From positions 7,106-71,105 of the forward strand of contig JBLNCI010000045.1 of NCBI GenBank assembly GCA_050260515.1: DNA of 64,000 bases, read 5' to 3'. Source of the stretch: DATJIG01 sp050260515 (lineage in GTDB: Bacteria > Pseudomonadota > Alphaproteobacteria > SMXQ01). Below, piece by piece: positions 11,606 to 20,790 of this stretch. A model generated the notes under the pieces. That model had not been told where the DNA came from and made no database searches. It saw only the letters and a list, made by a program, of their open reading frames with translations. Each line of letters starts with the position of its first letter. Position 1 is the stretch's first letter. A program made the position numbers and the translations under genes.

Positions 11606-11717
11606 AGGGATGGCGGCGGAGCCCAAGTCCGTGCCGCCACCGTCCCCCGGGACCTTGGAGCACAGACCCGACTGCCCGCGGAGCGGGCCGCGGTGGCGGG
11701 TTGGCTGAGGGGGTCGC

Positions 11718-12185
11718 GTGGCGCTGTTCCTGTCCACTGTCGTCAACAAGGTGGACCGCAAGGGCCGGGTTTCGGTCCCGGCGGCGATGCGCGCCGCGCT
11801 GGCCGGACAGCCGTTCCAGGGAATCGTCGCCTTCCGCTCGTTCCGCGAGCCCGCCATCGAAGGCTGGAGCATCGAGCTCCTGAACCGCCTCGCCGACAGC
11901 CTCGACGAGATGGAGCTGTTCTCCGAGAACCGTGACGACCTGGCCTCGGCGATCTTCGCCGATGCCCACCAGCTCCCGTTCGACCCCGAAGGCCGTATCG
12001 TCCTCCCCGAGCCGCTGGCGCGCCACGCCGGCATCACGACGGAAGCGGCGTTCGTCGGCCGCGGCGGCACGTTCCAGATCTGGAATCCGGCGACCTTCGA
12101 GGACCATGCGGCGAAGGTCCGCGACCGCGTGCGCACCCAGGCCGTGCTGCCGAAACTCCGCCGCCCGACGGGAGACGGCGCATGA
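11718..12185 (+). CDS. mraZ: Transcriptional regulator MraZ
   Basis: 155 residues from a GTG start. Two SpoVT/AbrB-like swapped-hairpin motifs are visible: 'DRKGRVSVPAAMR' (about 13-25) and 'DPEGRIVLPEPLARHAGI' (about 89-106). MraZ forms a ring-shaped oligomer that binds tandem TGGGN repeats ahead of its own operon and represses dcw genes. The repeat array at 11560-11605 is the likely target. It is the first gene of the cluster and its stop overlaps the rsmH start by four bases (ATGA). Confidence 0.95.
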   Translation: MALFLSTVVNKVDRKGRVSVPAAMRAALAGQPFQGIVAFRSFREPAIEGWSIELLNRLADSLDEMELFSENRDDLASAIFADAHQLPFDPEGRIVLPEPLARHAGITTEAAFVGRGGTFQIWNPATFEDHAAKVRDRVRTQAVLPKLRRPTGDGA

Positions 12186-13186
12186 TCCGCGCGCCGCAAG
12201 CTTTGCCCGGCGGGCATGTGCCGGTTCTGCTCGCCGAGGTGATGGCGGCGCTGAGCCCGCGCGACGGTGGCATCTACGTCGACGGCACTTTCGGCGCGGG
12301 CGGGTACAGCCGCGCCATCCTCGATTCCTGCGATTGCACGGTGTGGGCGATCGACCGCGACCCCGACGCGATCCGCCGCGCCGAGGCGCTGGCGCGCGAC
12401 TACGACGGGCGGCTCCACCCGGTTCTGGGCCGCTTCGGCGACATGGACCGGCTGCTCGCCGACCACGGCGTGACCGCAGTCGACGGCGTGACCCTCGACC
12501 TCGGCGTCTCGTCGCCGCAGCTCGACGAGGCCGATCGCGGCTTCTCGTTCCGCGCCGACGGCCCGCTCGACATGCGCATGGAAAAGTCCGGTGCGTCGGC
12601 GGCCGACGTCGTCAACACCGCCGAGGAATCCGAGCTCGCCGACATCCTCTACGTCTACGGCGAAGAGCGCCGCGCGCGCGCCATCGCCCGCGCGATCGGC
12701 CGCGCCCGCGCCGAGGAACCGATCACCCGGACCCAGCAGCTCGTGGCCGTCGTGCACCGCGCCATCGGCCCGCGCTCGGGCGACGTCGACTCGGCGACGC
12801 GGACCTTCCAGGCGCTGCGCATCCACGTCAACGATGAGATGGGCGAGCTCGAGCGCGGGCTCGCCGCCGCCGAGCGCATCCTCGCGCCCGGCGGGCGCCT
12901 CGCCGTTGTCTCGTTCCATTCGCTTGAGGACCGCACGGTCAAAAGTTTTCTCAGTCTCCGTGCCGGTTCCTCGGCGCGGCCCTCGCGTCATCAGCCGTCC
13001 CTTTCCTCCCGGGGGACAACGCGAGTGGCCGCGCCACCCTTCTCCCTGCTCGTCCGCAAGGCGGTCCGCCCGTCCGACGACGAGTGCGCGCGCAATCCGC
13101 GCTCCCGCTCGGCGCGGCTGCGCGCCGCAGCCCGAACCGACGCTCCGCCCTTCCCGCCCTCGATCCGCGGGGGCGTGCAACCGTGA
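12182..13186 (+). CDS. rsmH: 16S rRNA (cytosine-1402-N4)-methyltransferase
   Basis: 334 residues (MraW). It methylates N4 of C1402 in the decoding centre of 16S rRNA using S-adenosylmethionine. 'HVPVLLAEV' near the N-terminus and the SAM-binding 'YVDGTFGAGGYSRAIL' are family hallmarks. Later 'LDLGVSSPQLDEADRGFSFR', 'GPLDMRM' and 'VVSFHSLEDRTVK' confirm the assignment. The C-terminal 40 or so residues are basic and low in complexity. It overlaps mraZ by four bases and ftsL by four (GTGA). Confidence 0.97.
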   Translation: MIRAPQALPGGHVPVLLAEVMAALSPRDGGIYVDGTFGAGGYSRAILDSCDCTVWAIDRDPDAIRRAEALARDYDGRLHPVLGRFGDMDRLLADHGVTAVDGVTLDLGVSSPQLDEADRGFSFRADGPLDMRMEKSGASAADVVNTAEESELADILYVYGEERRARAIARAIGRARAEEPITRTQQLVAVVHRAIGPRSGDVDSATRTFQALRIHVNDEMGELERGLAAAERILAPGGRLAVVSFHSLEDRTVKSFLSLRAGSSARPSRHQPSLSSRGTTRVAAPPFSLLVRKAVRPSDDECARNPRSRSARLRAAARTDAPPFPPSIRGGVQP

Positions 13187-13662
13187 GCTGGCGGGCGACG
13201 CTCCTCTGGTCTCTTCTCGCCGCTCTCGTCGGCTTCGGTCTCTTTCACGTGAAGTATCAGGTCCAGGCGCTCGAGGATCGGCTCGCGAAGCTCAATCGCG
13301 ACATCGTCCGCGAGCAGGCGCAGATCCACGTCCTGCGCGCCGAGTGGACCTATCTCAACCGTCCGGAGCGCATCGAGGAGCTGGCCAACAAGTATCTGCA
13401 GCTCGCCGCGCCCAAGGCGTCGCAGATCGGCTCGATCGCCGAGTTGCCGATGCGCCGCGACGGCGAGGAGGCCCCCGCCGTCGCCACGCGGCAGCCGGCG
13501 AAGTCGCTCCCGGCGCCGGCGCACCGCGTGCCCGGGACGCCCGTCGCGACCCCGGTCGCCGCGGTGCCGAGCGACGCCTACGCCCTGCGTCCGCTGATGA
13601 AGGACGAGCTCAGCGCCGGCCTGCCCGACGACACCGTCGCACTGCCCGCAGGTGGCCGATGA
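13183..13662 (+). CDS. ftsL: Cell division protein FtsL
   Basis: About 159 residues from a GTG start overlapping the rsmH stop. The layout is a short cytoplasmic N-terminus, one membrane helix ('LLWSLLAALVGFGLFHVKYQV') and a periplasmic coiled coil ('ALEDRLAKLNRDIVREQAQI'). 'LRAEWTYLNRPERIEELANKYL' is the conserved alphaproteobacterial FtsL signature. The C-terminal third is Pro/Ala-rich. FtsL joins FtsB and FtsQ to activate FtsWI at the septum. It is identified mainly by this signature and by position between rsmH and ftsI. Confidence 0.9.
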   Translation: MSWRATLLWSLLAALVGFGLFHVKYQVQALEDRLAKLNRDIVREQAQIHVLRAEWTYLNRPERIEELANKYLQLAAPKASQIGSIAELPMRRDGEEAPAVATRQPAKSLPAPAHRVPGTPVATPVAAVPSDAYALRPLMKDELSAGLPDDTVALPAGGR

Positions 13663-15353
13663 GCTCCGAAGAACTCGCGCGCCTCGACGGCGTCCACAAG
13701 CAGGCGATCGAGACCGGCCGCAAGCGGCTGCTGATCGGCAGCGGCCTGTTCGTGATGGTGTTCGTCGCCATCGTCGGGCGCCTCGCCGACCTCACGCTCA
13801 TGCAGGAGGGCTACGAGCCACGCCTCGCGTCGAGCCACACCCAGCCGTTCGCCGCCGGCCGCGCCGACATCATCGACCGCAACGGCGTCATCCTCGCGAC
13901 CTCGCTGTCGACCGCGTCGCTCTACGCCAACCCGCATCATGTGCTCGACGCGAAGGACGCGGCGCGGAAGATCGTCAAGGTGCTGCCGGAGCTCGACGCC
14001 GCGCAGATCGAGGCGCGACTCTCGTCGGGCCGCAGCTTCGTGTGGATCAAGCGCAACCTCACGCCGAAGACCGAGTACGCGCTCAACGCGCTCGGCATCC
14101 CGGGCCTCTACTTCGTGCGCGAGGAGCGCCGCGTCTATCCGCAGGGGTCGGATGCCGCGCACGTGGTCGGATACGCCGGCACCGACAATCACGGCCTCGC
14201 CGGCATCGAGAAGTCGTTCGACGAGCAGCTCCGCTCCAGCGCGCAGCCGGTGCAGCTCTCGCTCGACCTCCGCGTCCAGCACATCCTCCACGAGGAACTC
14301 GCCGCGGCGGTGAAGAAGTTCAGCGCCGAGGGCGCGAGCGGCCTCGTGATGGACGTCAGCACCGGCGAGATCATCGCCATGGTGTCGCTGCCCGACTTCG
14401 ATCCGCACAATCCCATGGCGCAGGACCCGAAGGCGATCTTCAACCGCGACACCCTCGGCGTCTACGAGATGGGCTCGACCTTCAAGCTGTTCACGGTGTC
14501 GATGGCGCTCGACTCCGGCTCGGCGACGCTCGCCTCGAGCTACGACGCCGCGCACCCGATCAAGGTCGGCCGCTTCACCATCACTGATTACAAGGGCGAG
14601 AACCGCTGGCTGACGCTGCCCGAGGTGATCCGCTACTCGTCCAACCTCGGCGCCGCGCGCATCGCGCTCGAAGCCGGCGTCGCGACGCATCGCCAGTACA
14701 TCGAGCGCTTCGGGCTGACCAAGCCGCTGTCGCTGGAGATCGGCGAACTCGGCACGCCGCGCGTTCCCAACCCGTGGCGCGAGGTCAGCACCATGACCAT
14801 CGCCTTCGGCCACGGCCTCTCGGTCACCCCGGTGCACCTCGCGAGCGGCATCTCCGCGGTCGCGAACGGCGGCGTGCTGCACCCGGCGACGCTGATCAAG
14901 CGCGATCCAAGCGAACCTGTGCCGGGCGAGCGCGTGATTTCCGAACAAACCTCGTACACAGTGCGTAAACTCATGCGGCTCGTCGTCACCGACGGCACCG
15001 GCAAGCTCGCCAACGTTCCGGGCTACCTGGTCGGCGGCAAGACCGGCACGGCGGAGAAGAACGGCGTCGGCGGCTACAAGCGCAAGGCGAACCTCTCGCT
15101 GTTCGTCGGCGCGTTCCCGATGACGGCGCCGCGTTACATCGTCGTCGCGATGGTCGACGAGCCGCATGGAACGAAGGACACCTACGGCTATTCAACCGGC
15201 GGCTGGACCGCCGCCCCGGTGGCCGGACGCGTGATCGCGCGCAGCGCAGCGATCCTCGGCGTCCACCCCGTCGATGAGAACGCCCCCGACGTTCGCTCCG
15301 CCATGGATCTCAACGTCGCGGCGCCGCGGAGCAAACGGATTGCGGCTAACTGA
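13659..15353 (+). CDS. ftsI: Septal peptidoglycan transpeptidase FtsI (PBP3)
   Basis: About 564 residues. A membrane anchor lies at about 26-48, followed by the class B PBP dimerisation domain ('AGRADIIDRNGVILATSL'). The transpeptidase domain has all three motifs: SxxK at Ser273 ('MGSTFKLF'), SxN in 'YSSNLGAAR' and KTG at Lys461 ('GGKTGTAEK'). It cross-links septal peptidoglycan with FtsW and is the target of some beta-lactams. The ATG at 13659 overlaps the ftsL stop. The 3' end overlaps the proposed murE start by 14 bases. Confidence 0.96.
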   Translation: MSSEELARLDGVHKQAIETGRKRLLIGSGLFVMVFVAIVGRLADLTLMQEGYEPRLASSHTQPFAAGRADIIDRNGVILATSLSTASLYANPHHVLDAKDAARKIVKVLPELDAAQIEARLSSGRSFVWIKRNLTPKTEYALNALGIPGLYFVREERRVYPQGSDAAHVVGYAGTDNHGLAGIEKSFDEQLRSSAQPVQLSLDLRVQHILHEELAAAVKKFSAEGASGLVMDVSTGEIIAMVSLPDFDPHNPMAQDPKAIFNRDTLGVYEMGSTFKLFTVSMALDSGSATLASSYDAAHPIKVGRFTITDYKGENRWLTLPEVIRYSSNLGAARIALEAGVATHRQYIERFGLTKPLSLEIGELGTPRVPNPWREVSTMTIAFGHGLSVTPVHLASGISAVANGGVLHPATLIKRDPSEPVPGERVISEQTSYTVRKLMRLVVTDGTGKLANVPGYLVGGKTGTAEKNGVGGYKRKANLSLFVGAFPMTAPRYIVVAMVDEPHGTKDTYGYSTGGWTAAPVAGRVIARSAAILGVHPVDENAPDVRSAMDLNVAAPRSKRIAAN

Positions 15354-16821
15354 GCTCGTGAAAGGCATGGGAACGCGACTGGAGAAACAGGCGGCCGAGG
15401 CGGATCGCGAGATCGCCGGGCTGACCTCCGATTCGCGCCGCGTCCGGCGCGACTATCTGTTCGCCGCGCTTCCGGGTGGGCGCGCCGACGGCCGCGCGTA
15501 CGTGGCCGATGCCGTCGGCAAGGGCGCGATGGCGCTGCTGGTCGAAACCGGCGTCGCCCAGGCGCTGCGAGGCGAGGTGCCGGAGCGCGTCGCCCTCCTC
15601 GAGGACGACAACCCGCGCAAGCGCTTCGCACTGCTCGCCGCGCGTGTGTTCAGCGGGCAGCCCGATCGCATCGCCGCCGTCACCGGCACCAACGGCAAGA
15701 CCTCGGTCGTCAACTTCGCGCGCCAGATGTGGACCGCCATCGGCGAAAGCGCCGCGAGCGTCGGGACGCTCGGGGTGACGGCGCCGGACTATCGCGAGCC
15801 CGGCACGCTGACGACTCCCGATCCGGTGGAGCTCCATCGCATCCTCTCCGAACTGAAGCGCCGTGGCGTCGATCGTCTGGCGATGGAGGCGTCGAGCCAC
15901 GGACTCGACCAGTACCGGCTCGACGGCGTCCAGATCACCGCGGCGGTGTTCACCAATCTCACCCGCGATCACCTCGACTACCACAAGACCTTCGAGGCCT
16001 ATCTCGCGGCGAAGCTGCGGCTGTTTGCCGAGTTGCTGCCCGCCCACGGCCTCGCCGTCATCAATGCCGATTCCCCGGAATTCGAGACCGTCGCCGACGT
16101 TGCGCGAAAGCGGCACCAGCGCATCGTCTCGTTCGGCGCGAAGGGCGATGACGTCCGCATCGTCGCGGTCAAGCCGACCAGCGCCGGCCAGCACCTCACG
16201 CTCGCCATCTGCGGCCGGCGCGTCGAAGCCGACCTGCCGCTGATCGGCGCGTTCCAGGCCTCCAACGTCGCCGCGGCGCTCGGGCTCTTGATCGCCTGCG
16301 GCGAATCGACCGAAGCGTGCGCGCAGGCCGTCCCCGCGCTCACCGGGGTCCCCGGCCGCATGGAGCTCGCCGCCACACTCTCCAACGGCGCCGCGATCTA
16401 CGTCGACTACGCGCATACGCCCGACGGGCTCGCCAACGCCTTGGCGTCGGTGCGCCCGCACGCGACCGGCAAGCTCGTCGTGGTGTTCGGCTGCGGCGGC
16501 GATCGCGATCCCGGCAAGCGCCCGGAGATGGGCCGCATCGCCGTTCGCCTCGCCGACCGCGCCGTCGTCACCGACGACAACCCGCGCAGCGAGAGCGCGT
16601 CGGCGATCCGCGCCGCCGTGCTCGCGGGCGCGACCGGCGCGATGGAGATCGGCGACCGTGCACAGGCGATCGCCGCTGCGATCGCCTCGCTGGAGTCGGG
16701 GGACGTGCTGCTGATCGCCGGCAAGGGCCACGAGCAGGGGCAGATCATCGGGGATCGGGTGATTCCGTTCGACGACCGTCAGGTCGCGCGCGAGGCCGCG
16801 CGCAGCCATGGCGGCCGGTGA
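15340..16821 (+). CDS. murE: UDP-N-acetylmuramoyl-tripeptide synthetase (meso-DAP-adding)
   Basis: About 493 residues. It adds meso-diaminopimelate to UDP-MurNAc-L-Ala-D-Glu. The P-loop 'GTNGKT' is at 116-121, and the DAP-specificity motif 'DNPR' is at 413-416, so the third stem-peptide residue should be meso-DAP, as expected in a Gram-negative. I chose the TTG at 15340 because it gives the family-typical 'MRLTELV' opening and has GGAG eight bases upstream. A GTG at 15358 and an ATG at 15367 are alternatives. The reading frame stays open further upstream inside ftsI, but that part is not MurE-like. Confidence 0.93.
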   Translation: MRLTELVKGMGTRLEKQAAEADREIAGLTSDSRRVRRDYLFAALPGGRADGRAYVADAVGKGAMALLVETGVAQALRGEVPERVALLEDDNPRKRFALLAARVFSGQPDRIAAVTGTNGKTSVVNFARQMWTAIGESAASVGTLGVTAPDYREPGTLTTPDPVELHRILSELKRRGVDRLAMEASSHGLDQYRLDGVQITAAVFTNLTRDHLDYHKTFEAYLAAKLRLFAELLPAHGLAVINADSPEFETVADVARKRHQRIVSFGAKGDDVRIVAVKPTSAGQHLTLAICGRRVEADLPLIGAFQASNVAAALGLLIACGESTEACAQAVPALTGVPGRMELAATLSNGAAIYVDYAHTPDGLANALASVRPHATGKLVVVFGCGGDRDPGKRPEMGRIAVRLADRAVVTDDNPRSESASAIRAAVLAGATGAMEIGDRAQAIAAAIASLESGDVLLIAGKGHEQGQIIGDRVIPFDDRQVAREAARSHGGR

Positions 16822-16831
16822 AAGGGGGCGA

Positions 16832-18268
16832 ATGAACTGGGAAGCGCCGCTGTGGACGGCCGCCGACGCCGAGACCGCGACCGGCGGACGCTCGACCCGC
16901 GACTGGCGGGCGACCGGCGTCTCGATCGACTCGCGCACGCTCAATCCCGGCGACCTGTTCGTCGCGCTGAAGGCCGCCCGCGACGGCCATGACTTCGTCG
17001 GCACGGCGCTCGCCAAGGGCGCCGCCGCGGCGATGGTCAGCCGCAAGCCCGAGGGCCTGCCGCCCAATGTGGCGCTGCTCGTCGTCGACGACGTGGAACG
17101 GGCGCTCGCGGCCTTGGCCCAAGCCTCGCGCGCGCGGATTCTCGGCCGCGTCGCCGCGGTGACCGGGAGCGTCGGCAAGACCACCACCAAAGAGATGCTG
17201 CGCGCCGCTCTCGGCGCCCAGGGGGCGACCCACGCCGCCGAAGGCAGCTTCAACAATCAGTGGGGCGTCCCGCTGTCGCTCGCCCGGATGCCGCGCACCA
17301 CCCGCTACGCCGTCTTCGAGATCGGCATGAACCATGCCGGCGAGATCGACCCGCTGACAAAGCTGGTACGGCCCGACGTCGCCATCGTCACCGCGATCGA
17401 GCCGGTGCACACCGAGCACTTCGCCTCCCTCGACGAGGTCGCCGAAGCCAAGGCGGAGATCTTCGCCGGACTCGCCCCGGGCGAAGGTACGGCGATCATC
17501 AACGGCGACACTCCCTATTTCGACTTGCTGTCGCGGCGCGCGACCGAGCACGGCGCCAAGCGCATCCTGTCGTTCGGCGCGAAAGAAGGTGTGTGGGCAC
17601 GGCTGGTCTCGGCGACCCCGGCATCGGACGGCCGCGGCATCGCCGTAGAGGCGCTGCTCGGAGGCCAGCCGATCTCACTCAATCTCTCCGTTCCCGGCCG
17701 GCACTGGGCGCTGAACGCCCTCGCGGCGCTGACGGCAGTGTCCGTCATGGGCGGCGACGTCAGCCGCGCGGCGCTGACGCTCTCCCAGATCGAGGCGCCG
17801 ACCGGGCGCGGCAAGCGTCACGATGTCGCCACAGGCGACGGGTATTTCGTGCTCCTCGACGAGTCCTACAACGCGAGCCCGGCGGCGATGCGCGCCGCCT
17901 TCGCGGCCGCCGGCGCGGTGCCGGTCGGTCCCGGCGGACGGCGGATCGCGGTGCTGGGCGACATGCTCGAGCTGGGTGTCGAGGCCGAGAAATTGCACGC
18001 CGATCTATCCGGTCATCTCCAGAGCGCCAAGTTCGACCTCGTTCTCACCGCAGGGCCGCTGATGCACGCGCTGCACCGCGCGCTGCCGAAGACCATGCAG
18101 GGAAGCCGCGCGCAGGGCGCCGACGATCTGATCGACGCAGTGCGCGCGCTGGTGCGCGCCGGCGACGTGATCGTCGTCAAAGGCTCTCATGGAATGCGTA
18201 TGGATCGGATCGTGACGGCGCTGCTGGAGTCAGCGCCGGAAGCACGATCCGCTGTGAACGGACACTGA
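16832..18268 (+). CDS. murF: UDP-N-acetylmuramoyl-tripeptide--D-alanyl-D-alanine ligase
   Basis: About 478 residues. It attaches D-Ala-D-Ala to the tripeptide precursor, completing the cytoplasmic pentapeptide. The Mur ligase P-loop 'GSVGKTT' is at 112-118, and 'EIGMNHAGEI' and 'DESYNASPAAMRAA' are MurF hallmarks. The ATG at 16832 is preceded by an AAAGGGGG ribosome-binding site. An upstream in-frame ATG at 16808 lies within murE and is less likely. It follows murE by 10 bases. Confidence 0.95.
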   Translation: MNWEAPLWTAADAETATGGRSTRDWRATGVSIDSRTLNPGDLFVALKAARDGHDFVGTALAKGAAAAMVSRKPEGLPPNVALLVVDDVERALAALAQASRARILGRVAAVTGSVGKTTTKEMLRAALGAQGATHAAEGSFNNQWGVPLSLARMPRTTRYAVFEIGMNHAGEIDPLTKLVRPDVAIVTAIEPVHTEHFASLDEVAEAKAEIFAGLAPGEGTAIINGDTPYFDLLSRRATEHGAKRILSFGAKEGVWARLVSATPASDGRGIAVEALLGGQPISLNLSVPGRHWALNALAALTAVSVMGGDVSRAALTLSQIEAPTGRGKRHDVATGDGYFVLLDESYNASPAAMRAAFAAAGAVPVGPGGRRIAVLGDMLELGVEAEKLHADLSGHLQSAKFDLVLTAGPLMHALHRALPKTMQGSRAQGADDLIDAVRALVRAGDVIVVKGSHGMRMDRIVTALLESAPEARSAVNGH

Positions 18269-18292
18269 GGACGCGGAGGAACCGAGGGAACC

Positions 18293-19381
18293 GTGCTTTA
18301 TAATCTGTTGGCGCCGCTTGCGACCGATTTCGCGCCGTTGAATCTGTTCCGGTACATCACCTTCCGCACTGGCGGTGCAGTGGTGACCGCCCTCGTCGTC
18401 TGCTTTCTGTGCGGCCCTTCCGTCATCCGCTGGCTGAAGCAGAAGCAGAAGGAAGGCCAGCCGATCCGCACCGACGGACCCGAGAGCCACCTCCTGACCA
18501 AGAAGGGCACGCCGACGATGGGCGGGCTCATCATCCTGCTCGGGCTGCTCGCCGGCACCCTGCTCTGGGCCGATCTCACCAACCGCTACGTCTGGGCGGT
18601 CATCCTCGTCACTACCGGCTTCGGCCTGGTCGGCTTCGCCGACGACTATCTCAAGCTCACCCGCCGCAGCCACAAGGGCGTGCCGGGAAAGACCAAGCTG
18701 CTCGCCGAGTGCGTGGTCGCCGCCGCGGCGACCGCGTGGATCATGTCGCTCTCCCGCGATCCGCTGACCACTGCGCTGGCCGTGCCGTTCCTGAAGGACA
18801 TCACGCTCCAGCTCGGCCTGTGGTTCCTGCCGCTCGCCATGTTCGTGATGGTCGGCGCGTCGAACGCAGTCAACCTGACGGATGGGCTCGACGGCCTCGC
18901 TATCGTCCCGGTGATGATCGCGTCCGCCTGCTTCGCGCTGATCACCTACGTAGTCGGCAACGCGGTTTTCGCGAACTACCTGCAGATCCACTACGTCGCC
19001 GGGTCGGGCGAGCTCGCGGTGTTCTGCGGCGCGCTGGTCGGCGCCGGTCTCGGCTTCCTGTGGTTCAACGCGCCGCCGGCGATGGTGTTCATGGGCGACA
19101 CCGGCTCCCTGTCGATGGGTGGTGCGCTGGGCTCGGTCGCGGTGATCGTCAAGCACGAGATCGTGCTCGCCATCGTCGGCGGGCTGTTCGTGCTCGAGAC
19201 CTTCTCGGTCATCGTCCAGGTCGCCTCGTTCAAGCTCACCGGCAAGCGCGTGTTCCGCATGGCGCCGCTGCACCACCACTTCGAGAAGAAGGGATGGGCC
19301 GAGCCGACCATCGTCATCCGCTTCTGGATCATCGCCACGGTGCTCGCCCTCGTCGGGCTCACCACGTTGAAGTTGAGGTAG
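18293..19381 (+). CDS. mraY: Phospho-N-acetylmuramoyl-pentapeptide-transferase
   Basis: 362 residues from a GTG start. This polytopic inner-membrane enzyme (about ten helices) transfers phospho-MurNAc-pentapeptide to undecaprenyl phosphate, forming lipid I. Diagnostic segments are 'KKGTPTMGGLIIL', 'GFADDYLKL' with the catalytic Asp pair, 'NLTDGLDGLA', 'FMGDTGSLSMGG' and 'PLHHHFEKKGW'. It sits between murF and murD as in other dcw clusters. A GGAGGAA site lies upstream of the GTG. Confidence 0.97.
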   Translation: MLYNLLAPLATDFAPLNLFRYITFRTGGAVVTALVVCFLCGPSVIRWLKQKQKEGQPIRTDGPESHLLTKKGTPTMGGLIILLGLLAGTLLWADLTNRYVWAVILVTTGFGLVGFADDYLKLTRRSHKGVPGKTKLLAECVVAAAATAWIMSLSRDPLTTALAVPFLKDITLQLGLWFLPLAMFVMVGASNAVNLTDGLDGLAIVPVMIASACFALITYVVGNAVFANYLQIHYVAGSGELAVFCGALVGAGLGFLWFNAPPAMVFMGDTGSLSMGGALGSVAVIVKHEIVLAIVGGLFVLETFSVIVQVASFKLTGKRVFRMAPLHHHFEKKGWAEPTIVIRFWIIATVLALVGLTTLKLR

Positions 19382-19386
19382 TACGC

Positions 19387-20790
19387 GTGATCGATCTTCC
19401 GTTCACCGCCGGCGAACGCTACGCCGTGCTCGGGCTCGGCGCCTCGGGCATGACGGCCGCGCGCGCGCTGCTCGCCTCGGGGGCGCGCGTCACGGCGTGG
19501 GACGACGCTGCCGCGAAGCGCGATGCGGCGCTCGGCGCCGGGATCCCGGTGGGCAACCTGGCCGAGGGCGACTTCAGCGGGTTCAAGGCGCTGGTGATGT
19601 CCCCGGGAATCCCGCACAGCTTCCCGAAGCCGCACCCGATCACCGCGCGCGCCAAGGCGGCCGGCATTCCGCTGATCGCCGACGTCGAGTTGCTGGTCCG
19701 CGCCCAATCGGCCGCGCGGTTCGTCGGCATCACTGGAACCAACGGCAAGTCGACGACGACCGCGCTCGTCGGCCACGTCCTCGCTCAGCTCGGGCTCGGG
19801 CCGGAGATCGGCGGCAACCTCGGCCCCGCGGCACTGGGCCTCAAGGCGCTCGGCGCCGGCGGAAACTACGTCCTCGAACTCTCGAGCTACCAGCTCGAGC
19901 TGCTGCACACGCCGGGGTTCGCCGTGGGCGTACTGCTCAACATCACTCCCGATCACCTCGATCGTCACGGCGGGATGGACGGATACATCGCCGCGAAACG
20001 GCGCATGTTCGCCATGGTGCGCGACGGCGGCACCGCGGTGGTCGGCCTCGACGATGACCCGTGCCGCGCGATCGCCGCCGCGCTTCACGCGGAGGGCCGG
20101 CTCAAGGTCGTCGGCATTTCGGCGACGCGCACCGTCGGCGGCGGGGTTTACGCCCTCGGCGGACGTCTCGTCGACGATACCGCCGGCCGCGCCGCGCGCG
20201 TGCTCGACCTGCACGACGCCATCACCCTGCCCGGCACCCACAATGCACAGAACGCGGCAGCCGCCTTCGCCGCCACACGGGCGCTCGGCCTCGACCCCGA
20301 CCGCATCGCCGAGGCGATCGTCACCTATCCCGGGCTCGCGCATCGCCAGGAGCGGGTCGCCACCGTCGACGGCGTGCTGTTCGTGAACGACTCGAAGGCG
20401 ACCAACGGCGATGCCACGTCGAAGGCGCTGGCCTGCTACGACGACATCTACTGGATCGCCGGCGGCCTCCCCAAGGAAGGCGGCATCAACGGCCTCGACG
20501 CATTCTGGCCGCGCATCCGCCATGCCTTCCTGATCGGCCAGGCCGCCCAGGACTTCGCGAGGACGCTCGCCGGCCACGTACCGACGACGATATCCGGCAC
20601 GCTCGAGGTCGCGACCCGCGATGCGTTCGCCAAGGCACGCGCCGACAAAGCACACCGCGCCGTCGTGCTGCTGTCGCCGGCCTGCGCGTCCTTCGACCAG
20701 TTCGCGAATTTCGAAGCCCGCGGCGACGCGTTCAAGACGCTCGTCCGCGACATCGCCCGCGCGGCGCAGCACGAGGGCGTGTCGGCATGA
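19387..20790 (+). CDS. murD: UDP-N-acetylmuramoylalanine--D-glutamate ligase
   Basis: About 467 residues from a GTG start five bases after mraY. It adds D-Glu to UDP-MurNAc-L-Ala. An N-terminal Rossmann-like segment ('YAVLGLGASG') is followed by the P-loop 'GTNGKSTTT' at 117-125, 'ELSSYQLELL' and 'NDSKATNGDAT', all typical of MurD. The closing 'LLSPACASFDQFANFEARG' is also a MurD signature. The frame is open far upstream, but that sequence is the shadow of mraY. The stop overlaps the ftsW start by four bases. Confidence 0.96.
   Translation: MIDLPFTAGERYAVLGLGASGMTAARALLASGARVTAWDDAAAKRDAALGAGIPVGNLAEGDFSGFKALVMSPGIPHSFPKPHPITARAKAAGIPLIADVELLVRAQSAARFVGITGTNGKSTTTALVGHVLAQLGLGPEIGGNLGPAALGLKALGAGGNYVLELSSYQLELLHTPGFAVGVLLNITPDHLDRHGGMDGYIAAKRRMFAMVRDGGTAVVGLDDDPCRAIAAALHAEGRLKVVGISATRTVGGGVYALGGRLVDDTAGRAARVLDLHDAITLPGTHNAQNAAAAFAATRALGLDPDRIAEAIVTYPGLAHRQERVATVDGVLFVNDSKATNGDATSKALACYDDIYWIAGGLPKEGGINGLDAFWPRIRHAFLIGQAAQDFARTLAGHVPTTISGTLEVATRDAFAKARADKAHRAVVLLSPACASFDQFANFEARGDAFKTLVRDIARAAQHEGVSA

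Larger units (their letters stand above)
11308..11717 (+). promoter_or_regulatory. rnpB-mraZ intergenic control region
   Basis: A 410-base gene-free stretch. Its first part (about 11310-11450) is markedly AT-richer than the surroundings, has several TTAA motifs and two CtrA-type octamers, and probably holds the dcw promoter. The second part (11560-11605) has a five-fold CCCA repeat array matching MraZ operator spacing. The last part is GC-rich leader to the GTG start of mraZ. I cannot place a convincing -35/-10 pair. Confidence 0.55.

Noticed and set aside
15346..17256. A 636-codon minus-strand open frame
   Set aside because: It is antisense to murE and the start of murF and shows no recognisable domain.
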